NCBI GenBank assembly: GCA_007128675.1
Contig: SKWY01000100.1
Location: 1-10,237 of the forward strand
Source of the DNA: Deltaproteobacteria bacterium
GTDB lineage: Bacteria; Myxococcota; Myxococcia; SLRQ01
Direction of reading: 5' to 3'
Length of the DNA: 10,237 nt
Position 1 is the first letter of the stretch; every line of letters starts with the position of its first letter. The notes beneath the pieces were generated by a model that saw only the letters and a program-made list of their open reading frames with translations, made no database searches and had not been told where the DNA came from. This document shows, one piece after another, positions 1-6,533 of the stretch. Made by a program: the position numbers and the translations under genes.

Positions 1-951
1 CGATACTGCTACAACGCATGGAAGGCCCCGGGCGGAAGTCCTCCACCGCCCTCCTCCTACAAGCAGGCCAAGCGAACGCTTGGCCGGGCATTCAAGACCG
101 CCGATATCAGTCACATCACTTTCAGCGGTGGAGAGCCCTTTCTCGCCGAGCGTTTTTTCGAGCTAGTCCTGTTCTGCCGGATGGCCGGCAAGTCGGTCAC
201 GATAATCAGCAATGGTACGCTGGCGAGCCGCGAAGACTGGAAGACGATAGTAGACCTTGGAGTGCGCCTATTCGAGCTGCCCCTCCATTCCGCGGATCCC
301 GTCGCCCATGAGCGAATGGTCGGAAAGCCTGGCTCCTGGGAGGCGTCGCTCTGCTCCATACGGCACCTTCTCGAGCTTGGCGTAGACGTGGTCATAGCGC
401 TGATCCTCTCCAAGATGAACCAAGACCAGGTGCGCGACACCCTGCTCTTCCTGAAGGAGCAAGGAATCAAGAGGGTAATGCTCAACCGCTTCAATATCGG
501 AGGTCGCGGAATAGAGCTCGAGTCAGAGCTGCTTCCAGATCGGGAAGGCCTGAACCGAGCCTTTCTGCAAGCCAATGAGGTCGCCCGCGATCACGGCATC
601 CAGATAACCTCGAACGTTTGCTCTCCCGTCTGCGTTCTCGATCCCTGGGACTTTCGCTCGCTACGGTTTGCCGTTTGCACTCCCGACCCTAGCAGGCGGC
701 CTCTTGCCTTGGATGTGGCGGGCAACCTCCGCTTTTGCAACCACTCGCCGGTGAACATGGGCAACATATTCGAGACGCCTATCGAGGATATCGTACGAAC
801 CGATTACGCTCTTTCCTGGCGGGACACGGTCCCCACGGTCTGCGCCGATTGCAAGCTGTGGAACCGCTGCTTTGGCGGATGCAGGGCGGCCGCCGAGCAG
901 CTAGGCCAGGGAGTCGATAGTCCGGATCCGGCGATTCGCCTGGCAAAGTGA
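1..951 (+). CDS. Radical SAM/SPASM domain protein, 5'-truncated
   Basis: The reading frame is open from the first base to a TGA at 949-951, giving 316 visible residues. The visible protein begins RYCYNAW, which fits the end of a radical SAM CX3CX2C cluster motif (third Cys at visible residue 3); the first two cysteines and the N-terminus lie outside the window. The SAM-binding motif FSGGEPF is at residues 41-47. A SPASM-type auxiliary cluster region follows: Cys226-X14-Gly-X4-Cys246 matches CX9-15GX4C, and Cys281, 284, 290 and 294 match CX2CX5CX3C. No cysteine follows Cys294, so the usual final SPASM ligand is absent. Extra cysteines are at 207 and 211. The family uses a 4Fe-4S cluster and S-adenosylmethionine for radical chemistry, often on ribosomally made peptides or enzyme side chains. 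The substrate cannot be told, and no precursor peptide lies downstream. An internal ATG at 181 opens the same frame but would exclude the GGEP motif, so it is not the true start. Confidence 0.93.
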   Translation, partial: RYCYNAWKAPGGSPPPPSSYKQAKRTLGRAFKTADISHITFSGGEPFLAERFFELVLFCRMAGKSVTIISNGTLASREDWKTIVDLGVRLFELPLHSADPVAHERMVGKPGSWEASLCSIRHLLELGVDVVIALILSKMNQDQVRDTLLFLKEQGIKRVMLNRFNIGGRGIELESELLPDREGLNRAFLQANEVARDHGIQITSNVCSPVCVLDPWDFRSLRFAVCTPDPSRRPLALDVAGNLRFCNHSPVNMGNIFETPIEDIVRTDYALSWRDTVPTVCADCKLWNRCFGGCRAAAEQLGQGVDSPDPAIRLAK

Positions 952-965
952 GCCCCTGTTTCTCT

Positions 966-988
966 GGCCTGCCGCGCAAAGGCTGGCC
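966..988. terminator. Possible bidirectional hairpin between convergent genes
   Basis: GGCC-T-GCC at 966-973 can pair with GGC-T-GGCC at 981-988, giving seven G-C pairs interrupted by one T-T mismatch around a 7-base loop. It lies in the 68-bp gap between the + gene ending at 951 and the - gene ending at 1020, where a shared terminator would be expected. No run of T follows on either strand, so an intrinsic terminator is only a weak suggestion. Confidence 0.25.
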
Positions 989-1019
989 GGCCATTTGCCT
1001 AGTCTAGCTGTGCTCTTGC

Positions 1020-3074
1020 CTACTGGCAGCCGGGCTCACAATGCAAAAGATGAGGGTAGCCTTGATTTGTCGCCGAATCCAGGCCCCACACATCCACGAG
1101 ATCCCAGCCCGCGCTCGAGAAGGTGGACTGCTCGGTCATCTGAGCCGTGGTACGGCCCGTCCCGGCACCGCTTGTCGACTGGCCGGACGTTTCGGTATCC
1201 CAGAAGCTGCCGCTTACGGATCCGCCGGACTCGTTGACACCCATTAGCCCCCCGACGGTGCTCCCGCCGCTCACCGAACCCGTGCTGTAGGACCTGGCCG
1301 CCGAACCATAATTCCTTCCAACGAGGCCGCCTACTCTAGCGCCCGAGCCGGACACATCTCCTCTGGCGTAAGAATCGGAAAGGGCCGTGTTCTCGTCAGT
1401 GCCCCCCGAGCGTCCGATCAGGCCTCCTACATTCGAGTTGCCAGAAACGCTCCCCGTGGCGAAGGACTCGAGGACCCTGGCGCGCTCGCCGGTACGCCCA
1501 ATCAGCCCGCCTGAGTTGGAGCCGGCACCATCGGACCAGTCGTGGGTGACATTTACCGAGGACCAGCTCTTCATTACAACACTGCGTCCACTTGCCCTGC
1601 CAATCAAGCCACCAGCATTGTAGCGTCCCGAGGTGAAGACCTCGCCGGAGGCATGACAACCATACACCCGCGTTCCCTCGATCTCTCCCGCCAGAGCCCC
1701 AGCACGGCTCTCGGTCGTCGACACATCCACATCGAGCACGCCCACATTCGATATGAAGGCGTTTTCCGCATATCCAAAAAGCCCCACCCTGGCTATTGAA
1801 CGATCAATCTCGAGACCGCTGATCGTATATCCTCGACCATCGAAGGAGCCGGTGAACGGGGAGGAGAGGGTACCGATGGGCTCCCAACCGCTTCCAGAGT
1901 TGTAGCTGCCATAGCCGGGACTATCCTCGTCGAGATGACTCATCAGAATGTAGTTACCCTCGAGCCTGTCTCTCATTGCATGGAGATCGTGCCAGTCATG
2001 AATGGCGGTTATGAGCTCCATCTCATATTCGCTATGACCGGCGACCGAGTGCCAGTTCCCCGTAAGCGTCCTGAAGCGAAGGGTTACGGTAGTCGTGCCG
2101 TTCTCTCGCTTCAGCGTCATGAAAATGCCGCCGCCCGTGTCATTCGCCGTCGCCCCCGGGCTCACATCGACAACACCTAGAACTCGGTAATTCTCGTTCA
2201 ACCTCCAGGTATGGTTGTGCCCCCTGACCCACATGGGAATATTGTATCTATCCCAATCTCTCTGCAGCCATCCTCTTCTATTCGTGTCCCAGAAGCAGGG
2301 CCCATCGTCACTCGGGTTCTCGTAATACCGCCATAGTCCTTGGTGTGTCATGAGAATGGTCGGTCTTCCGGGATCGCTGTTCAGCTCGGCACGAAACCAG
2401 TCGTCCTGATCCCGCATCAAGTTCTTCTCCGTCTGATAGGCTTCGATGACGTTGCCTCCATTCCATGCTCCATCATCGGAGACGCCAATCAGGCGGACTC
2501 CAGCGATAGTCTCGCTGAAGTAGGTCCTTTCCTTCACTCTGGCGCCAGAGCCATGCCTGTCGAAATCGTGGTTTCCAAGAACATCCATCCAGGGATGATT
2601 CAGCTCGTTCATCGCGTTCTCGTAATCGGCCAGATGAACCGGGCTGTCATGGACGAAATCTCCGAGCATGATCGCCATCTGGGATATTCCGAGGGCGTTC
2701 ACATCGGCAATCGCGGCTTGAAGGTTGGATAGAGCGTTCAGCTCGTTTTCCCGGTGGGAGCCGATATGGGCGTCCGCCGCGATCCACCAAGTGACCTCCA
2801 CATCGGGAAGAGGGTCGGGTTCTGGGTCGGGGTCCGGGTCCGGGTCGGGGTCGGGGTCCGGGTCTGGGTCCGGGTCCGGGTCCGGGTCGGGGTCCGGGTC
2901 CGGGTCGGGGTCCGGGTCCGGGTCGGGGTCCGGATCTGGATCGGGTTGCTCCTCTTCTTCACCATTCGGATCGGGATCGCCGTTGTGAGTAACGCGGCCA
3001 TCTCCACAGGCAAACAAGAGGCTCAGCGAGAAAGCGGCGGCAAGGAACACCGAAAGGATTCGACTCGATTCCAT
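1020..3074 (-). CDS. Lipoprotein: Asp-Pro linker, metallophosphoesterase, GLUG repeats
   Basis: The ATG at 3074 gives 684 residues. It is preferred over an in-frame ATG at 3116 because GGGAGGA (complement of 3079-3085) lies 4-5 bases upstream and it places a lipoprotein signal right at the N-terminus, with lipobox LFAC and acylated Cys23. A Glu-rich stretch leads into a 45-residue alternating Pro-Asp tract (residues 44-88). A calcineurin-like phosphoesterase domain follows (about 92-355) with all metal-ligand motifs: DAH (Asp101, His103), GDFVHD (Asp139), GNHD (Asn168, His169), MTH (His244) and GHNH (His286, His288). The C-terminal third (about 395-684) carries GLUG-type units of the GGLIGR or GGLVGR kind at about 487, 523, 550 and 582, and ends with the NQGYPHLL-type closing motif of such repeats. 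Known families predict a metal-dependent phosphoesterase plus an adhesion-like solenoid. Inference: an envelope-anchored hydrolase on a rigid stalk, substrate unknown. It is convergent with the radical SAM gene and divergent from the next gene. Confidence 0.93.
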   Translation of the reverse strand: MESSRILSVFLAAAFSLSLLFACGDGRVTHNGDPDPNGEEEEQPDPDPDPDPDPDPDPDPDPDPDPDPDPDPDPDPDPDPDPDPEPDPLPDVEVTWWIAADAHIGSHRENELNALSNLQAAIADVNALGISQMAIMLGDFVHDSPVHLADYENAMNELNHPWMDVLGNHDFDRHGSGARVKERTYFSETIAGVRLIGVSDDGAWNGGNVIEAYQTEKNLMRDQDDWFRAELNSDPGRPTILMTHQGLWRYYENPSDDGPCFWDTNRRGWLQRDWDRYNIPMWVRGHNHTWRLNENYRVLGVVDVSPGATANDTGGGIFMTLKRENGTTTVTLRFRTLTGNWHSVAGHSEYEMELITAIHDWHDLHAMRDRLEGNYILMSHLDEDSPGYGSYNSGSGWEPIGTLSSPFTGSFDGRGYTISGLEIDRSIARVGLFGYAENAFISNVGVLDVDVSTTESRAGALAGEIEGTRVYGCHASGEVFTSGRYNAGGLIGRASGRSVVMKSWSSVNVTHDWSDGAGSNSGGLIGRTGERARVLESFATGSVSGNSNVGGLIGRSGGTDENTALSDSYARGDVSGSGARVGGLVGRNYGSAARSYSTGSVSGGSTVGGLMGVNESGGSVSGSFWDTETSGQSTSGAGTGRTTAQMTEQSTFSSAGWDLVDVWGLDSATNQGYPHLLHCEPGCQ
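2811..2945. repeat. Hexanucleotide array (NGGGTC)22 encoding the Asp-Pro linker
   Basis: Twenty-two consecutive 6-base units of the form NGGGTC run across this interval, ending in GGG. On the - strand each unit reads as Asp-Pro, with a single Glu-Pro (unit 2). The last two units are diverged (CGGATC, TGGATC). An 18-base higher-order pattern (GGGGTC, CGGGTC, CGGGTC) recurs at units 4-6, 14-16 and 17-19. The unit length is a multiple of three, so gain or loss of units changes linker length without breaking the frame. Nearly every unit of the + strand has a run of three or four G. Confidence 0.95.
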
Positions 3075-3078
3075 CAGT

Positions 3079-3085
3079 TCCTCCC
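3079..3085 (-). promoter_or_regulatory. Ribosome binding site deciding the phosphoesterase start
   Basis: Read on the - strand this is GGGAGGA, a strong Shine-Dalgarno match, four bases before the ATG at 3074. It supports that start over the in-frame ATG at 3116, which would put 14 residues in front of the lipoprotein signal peptide. Confidence 0.75.
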
Positions 3086-3140
3086 AAGGAATCCGGGGCT
3101 CGAAACGAGCATCCATATGAGTCTATCATACGCCGCCCTC

Positions 3141-3155
3141 TAGCACGTCGTGCTA
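3141..3155. promoter_or_regulatory. 15-bp perfect palindrome between divergent genes (operator candidate)
   Basis: TAGCACG-T-CGTGCTA is a perfect inverted repeat with a single central base. It lies in the 94-bp space between the divergent starts at 3074 (-) and about 3169 (+). A -10-like TATGAT sits on the - strand at 3125-3130, so the palindrome would overlap the -35 region of the phosphoesterase promoter, and it lies only 13 bases before the + strand ATG. The two-fold symmetry suits a dimeric regulator. No -35 matching the consensus was found, and function is inference. Confidence 0.45.
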
Positions 3156-3168
3156 TCGTCCACGGGTG

Positions 3169-3741
3169 ATGCCAAGGAAATCACTGCGAAAGATGACTAG
3201 AGCGCCAATCAGCCTGGAACTTTCGTCGCCGGGCCGGCGGCGACTCACCTTTGCCTGTTTGGCCGGGCTCACTTCCATACTGCTTGCCATTGGCTGCGCT
3301 ACGCCGGGGAAGCAGCCAGAGACTACGCTGGGAAAGACCGCCTGCGGCGAAGAAGAGTCTGCTGAAGGCGCATCCTCGACGATTGATGAGGCGGATGAGC
3401 ACCCGACCGAAGAGTTCCTCGATGCCGAGTCCGTACGCCGCGTGGTCGAGGCCGGCGAGAATCGAGTGCAGTCGTGCTATCAGTCCTGGCTCGATCATCT
3501 GGCTGAACTGGAGGAACTGGATCATGACTCGCCGCCAGGAGGGCGCGTCATCCTGGTCTTCGAGATAGGAGCCGATGGCGAGGTAGGAAACGCAAGTCTT
3601 GTTCAAGATGCTGTCGGAGGCGAGGCCTTCGAGCACTGCATTCTCGAAGAGATCAGCCGCTGGAGCTTTCCCCCTCCTGCTCCGGGCGATGCCCCCACCG
3701 TCGTCGAGGTCCCTTTCTTCTTCGAGCCGAGGCTGGAGTAG
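3169..3741 (+). CDS. Lipoprotein with AgmX/PglI-type (TonB-C-like) C-terminal domain
   Basis: This encodes 190 residues from the ATG at 3169. A GTG at 3166 and an ATG at 3193 (182 residues) are alternatives, and no start has a strong Shine-Dalgarno. After a basic n-region (RRR) comes a hydrophobic stretch ending LLAIGC, a lipobox with the acylated Cys at residue 43. An acidic, low-complexity linker covers about 59-88. The C-terminal 100 residues fit the domain named for AgmX and PglI of myxobacteria: a Cys in VQSCYQSW (103), GGRVILVFEIGADGEVG, a second Cys in FEHCILEEI (157) and the closing RWSFPPP...VEVPFFFEP. The two cysteines are the pair conserved in this domain. In myxobacteria such domains occur on gliding-motility and secretory proteins. 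Here it stands alone on a lipoprotein, so a role in envelope protein contacts is inferred. The gene is divergent from the phosphoesterase gene and convergent with the next. Confidence 0.88.
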   Translation: MPRKSLRKMTRAPISLELSSPGRRRLTFACLAGLTSILLAIGCATPGKQPETTLGKTACGEEESAEGASSTIDEADEHPTEEFLDAESVRRVVEAGENRVQSCYQSWLDHLAELEELDHDSPPGGRVILVFEIGADGEVGNASLVQDAVGGEAFEHCILEEISRWSFPPPAPGDAPTVVEVPFFFEPRLE

Positions 3742-3753
3742 GCGGGGCCTCTG

Positions 3754-3766
3754 CCGCATCTTGCGG
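3754..3766. terminator. Small hairpin between convergent genes
   Basis: CCGCA-TCT-TGCGG forms a 5-bp stem with a 3-base loop in the 57-bp gap between the + gene ending at 3741 and the - gene ending at 3799. There is no T tract on either side, so it is at best a weak terminator candidate. Confidence 0.22.
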
Positions 3767-3798
3767 TCCGGTGTTACAGCAATCACAAGAGCAGAACA

Positions 3799-6312
3799 TC
3801 ACCACTCATCCGGGAAGGTTCCATAGGGCCCGGGGTCAATAGCGATCCTTCTACCTCCCCCCGATGGTCGGTCGACGACGACCCCGTCACCGTCCAGCTT
3901 CCTGATATCTCCACTCGTAAGTCCATAGACGAAGCCAGAGCTGTCCACCACGGAGTGATTGACACGATAATGATCGACCTCGGAAGAGCACTCCCAGCTC
4001 TCCCATACCACTTCGTCTGAAAAGGGTCTCAACTTGAACAACGAGCTATGCTCCGCGCTGCCGTATAGATAACCATCCGGACAGATTGTTAGACCCGTCG
4101 TACTTCCTGGAAAGTCGAAAGGAGCCGTGTGAATGAGCTCTCCATCGGAGTTCAAGATCTGCACGTGATTGCGATATCCGATAGCCACATAGACGTTCCC
4201 CACGGTATCGACCACTACTTTTTCAATCACTCGACTCGAAGTGTTCTCACCGTCATAGGCATTGTACTCCCACACTAGCTCGCCTTCGGGAGACACCTTG
4301 TGCAATCTGTCGGATCCGGTATTCCGCCTGCCGTAGTGTGTGTAAGCATAACCGTATGAGTCCACAGCTAGAGGCCCCGGCGAACCCGGGTAGCCCCATT
4401 GGACTACACCGCTGGAGTCCACCTTCTCCAAAAACTTCGGCCCATGCTCGGAGCCGGTCTCGGGATCGTAGTAGGTCCCCCCCAAGAACACCGTGCCATC
4501 CGGACCCGCGGCAACACTTGTCCCATAAGAGTAGGTTCCGAAGGTGGACGAGGTCAGCTGCCACTCCAGATCGCCCTGGGAGTCCAGCTTGATGAATCCA
4601 TCCCTGAATGTTGCCAAATACACGTTACCTTGTGGATCCACGGCAACCGCCTCGGCATCACTATCAATGTAGTGGCTCCACACCACATCGCCATTGGTAT
4701 TGATCTTTCGAATCTCGGGCGGACTGGTCCCTCTGGTGACATATATATTCGGGTAAAGTGACTCGACCAGGCACTCGTTCCCTTCTTGCCGGTAGCCGTC
4801 GTCACATGACCAGCTACAAGAACTCGGCTCGCTCCAACCCGCTCCATCGCTCCAGGTTATCTGAACATCCTCTGCCTCCGGCGTTGCGTTCTCCGGCGTG
4901 CCGGAATCATCGCACTCCACCCAGAGAGCCGCATGACACTCGCCGGGCACGGTTTCGTGCTCACCATAACCGGCATTGCAAGACCATTCGCAAGGAGCGG
5001 GATGACTCCAGCCCTCGTCATCGCTCCAGGTTATTCGTACATCCGCCGCCTCGGCCGCTGCGTTCTCAGGCGTGCCCAAATCATCACACTCCACCCAGAG
5101 CTCTTCATGACACTCACCGGGCGCCATTTCATGCTCACCATAACCGGCATCGCAGGACCATTCGCAAGGAGCGGGATGACTCCAGCCCTCCCCATCGCTC
5201 CAGGTAATTCGTACATCCTCCGCCTCAGCCGCTGCGTTCTCCGGCGTCCCGGAATCATCACACTCCACCCAGAGCTCCGCATGACACTCACCGGGCGCCG
5301 TTTCATGCTCACCATAGCCTGGATCGCATACGACGGGCTCGACACATACTCCGCCCCGACACGGTTGGCCGGCGGGACACTCCACGCCAACGCATGCAGC
5401 CTCGATACATTGTCCATCGACGCAGAGGTAACCATCGGGGCACTGCTCGAGACAGTCTGTCGGATAGCAGTTCCCGTTGGCGCAAGCCTCTCCTTCGGGG
5501 CAAGTTACCTCGACGCATGAGCGAGGCACGCACTCACCATCCACGCATACTCCATTGCCACAATCCACACCCTCGCAATGGGTGGGATAGCAAGCGCCGT
5601 TGGCACAGACCTCTCCTTCCGGGCACGTTACCTCGACGCATGAGCGAGGCACGCACTCACCATCCACGCATACTCCATTGCCACAATCCACACCCTCGCA
5701 ATGGGTGGGATAGCAGCGCCCATTGGCGCACCCATGATCATCCTCGCAAACCACATCGACACAACTGACCGAGACGCATTGCCCATCGAGACAAATCATT
5801 TCAGCCGGACAGCTTCGGTTGGGACAGTCAATCGGATGACAGCTGCCGGCAAGGCATAGCTCGCCGGGTCCGCAATCGGTGTAGGAACAAGGATCGGCGA
5901 CACAGAGCCCTTCGACGCATACTAGGCCCTCGACACAAGCATCCTCGGGGCCACATCGAAAACCTTCCTTACCGGGATCGAGGGTCACAAAGCACCCCGC
6001 AGCAAGGAATAAAATGATTGAGATAAACGAGCCGCCGGTAGTCGAAACGAAGCGGCTCAAGGCACGAAACGACGAGGATGTTGGGGCGGAAGAGGAATCG
6101 GTGACTGGTGGATGGTTGGGTCGGCGCGAATGGCGAACATTTGAGGAAAAGGAGGACGAAGTAGCGGGATGGTGCGGCTGGGACGAATGCCCAACGGTGC
6201 AGAAATAGAGGCCGAAAGTAGTATCGAACTCGTGGGCGGAAAACGGGTTGGGCTCGGCAGCGGCCTCCGACGAGCCCACTGGTCTCCGCAACCTCTCCTC
6301 AAACGACGCCAT
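3799..6312 (-). CDS. Large Cys-rich repeat lipoprotein with C-terminal beta-propeller
   Basis: The ATG at 6312 gives 837 residues and has a good Shine-Dalgarno (AGGAG, six bases upstream). However, the lipoprotein signal (IILFLAAGC, Cys107) only begins near residue 85, where a TTG at 6060 would give a normal 23-residue signal peptide but lacks a ribosome site. The first 84 residues are rich in Ser, Pro, His and Arg. After Cys107 comes a cysteine-rich region (120-329) of C-x(n)-G-x-C-V-x-G-x-C modules, including two almost identical 41-residue units (200-281). Three 58-residue repeats follow (329-502), each with conserved GYGEHE, LWVECDD, TPENA, ITWSD, GWS and a final CxWSC. Residues about 520-830 form a beta-propeller of the NHL/PQQ/SBBP kind with blades such as VAVDPQGNVYLAT, VVVDTVGNVYVA and SVVDSSGFVYGL. 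Inference: a surface or periplasmic lipoprotein held by disulphides. Ligand and partner are unknown. It is divergent from the FG-GAP lipoprotein gene. Confidence 0.9.
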   Translation of the reverse strand: MASFEERLRRPVGSSEAAAEPNPFSAHEFDTTFGLYFCTVGHSSQPHHPATSSSFSSNVRHSRRPNHPPVTDSSSAPTSSSFRALSRFVSTTGGSFISIILFLAAGCFVTLDPGKEGFRCGPEDACVEGLVCVEGLCVADPCSYTDCGPGELCLAGSCHPIDCPNRSCPAEMICLDGQCVSVSCVDVVCEDDHGCANGRCYPTHCEGVDCGNGVCVDGECVPRSCVEVTCPEGEVCANGACYPTHCEGVDCGNGVCVDGECVPRSCVEVTCPEGEACANGNCYPTDCLEQCPDGYLCVDGQCIEAACVGVECPAGQPCRGGVCVEPVVCDPGYGEHETAPGECHAELWVECDDSGTPENAAAEAEDVRITWSDGEGWSHPAPCEWSCDAGYGEHEMAPGECHEELWVECDDLGTPENAAAEAADVRITWSDDEGWSHPAPCEWSCNAGYGEHETVPGECHAALWVECDDSGTPENATPEAEDVQITWSDGAGWSEPSSCSWSCDDGYRQEGNECLVESLYPNIYVTRGTSPPEIRKINTNGDVVWSHYIDSDAEAVAVDPQGNVYLATFRDGFIKLDSQGDLEWQLTSSTFGTYSYGTSVAAGPDGTVFLGGTYYDPETGSEHGPKFLEKVDSSGVVQWGYPGSPGPLAVDSYGYAYTHYGRRNTGSDRLHKVSPEGELVWEYNAYDGENTSSRVIEKVVVDTVGNVYVAIGYRNHVQILNSDGELIHTAPFDFPGSTTGLTICPDGYLYGSAEHSSLFKLRPFSDEVVWESWECSSEVDHYRVNHSVVDSSGFVYGLTSGDIRKLDGDGVVVDRPSGGGRRIAIDPGPYGTFPDEW
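4807..5328 (-). repeat. Three tandem 174-bp (58-residue) Cys/Trp repeats
   Basis: The units are 5328-5155, 5154-4981 and 4980-4807, all exactly 174 bases. By hand alignment the first two proteins share 52 of 58 residues and the third shares 46 of 58 with the first. Four cysteines and four tryptophans per unit are invariant, in the order C..GYGEHE...PGEC...LWVEC...TPENA...ITWSD..GW....C.WS. A degenerate start of a fourth unit (CDDGYRQEGNEC) follows at residue 503. The exact length and high similarity point to unit duplication. I do not recognise a named family with certainty. Confidence 0.92.
5470..5715 (-). repeat. Two tandem 123-bp (41-residue) Cys-rich repeats
   Basis: The units are 5715-5593 and 5592-5470. 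Bases 5504-5592 are identical to 5627-5715 (89 bp), and the identity extends left to 5488/5611 with only two differences. Each unit encodes CYPTHCEGVDC...GVCVDGEC...CVEVTCPEGE.CANG. The near-perfect DNA identity indicates recent duplication or gene conversion. Confidence 0.93.
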
Positions 6313-6318
6313 GCACCA

Positions 6319-6323
6319 CTCCT
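6319..6323 (-). promoter_or_regulatory. Ribosome binding site supporting the 6312 start
   Basis: On the - strand this is AGGAG, six bases before the ATG at 6312. It favours the long form of the Cys-rich propeller lipoprotein, against the TTG at 6060 that signal peptide placement would favour. Confidence 0.55.
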
Positions 6324-6452
6324 ACTGGTTCGAAGGAAGCAAGACCAGAATATCTAAGCCTCGAATCGAGAAGCAATGCCACAACAAACGGATTTCGCGA
6401 CGCCTTGTTGCCACAGCTCTTGAGGTGCTCCGGCATGATGTGGCTTCACTGA

Positions 6453-6481
6453 TTGTAATCCAGTATAGGCTATGACATAGT
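6453..6481 (+). promoter_or_regulatory. Candidate sigma-70 promoter of the FG-GAP lipoprotein
   Basis: TTGTAA (6453-6458) and CATAGT (6476-6481) are 17 bases apart, each matching four of six consensus bases, and sit about 52 bases before the preferred start at 6534. The rest of the 221-bp gap between divergent genes (6313-6533) holds only a short palindrome, CTCGA-A-TCGAG at 6360-6370, and no convincing small gene. Confidence 0.35.
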
Positions 6482-6533
6482 TTTCATGAAGCGATGCTGG
6501 TGCTCTTCATGCCGTATCGAGCGAGAGGGAGCA

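Noticed and set aside
181..951. Radical SAM gene starting at the ATG at 181
   Set aside because: The frame is open further left and contains CYNAW and GGEPF motifs, so the gene begins before the window.
2725..2988. + strand open frame with a long Gly-Ser repeat, and other frames with Arg-Thr or Val-Arg repeats over the same place
   Set aside because: These arise only because the hexanucleotide array has no stop in several frames. The - strand frame has the signal peptide, ribosome site and full phosphoesterase motifs.
3181..3786. 201-codon - strand frame opposite the AgmX/PglI-type lipoprotein
   Set aside because: No domain, signal or ribosome site. The + frame has a lipobox and the conserved Cys pair.
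4807..5715. Tandem repeats considered as a CRISPR array
   Set aside because: The 123- and 174-base units are contiguous coding repeats in one frame with no short repeat and variable spacer structure.
4758..5768. Long + strand open frames rich in His, Arg and Pro opposite the Cys-rich repeats
   Set aside because: They are repeated because the underlying DNA is repeated, show no domain or ribosome site, and lie opposite a gene with strong domain evidence.
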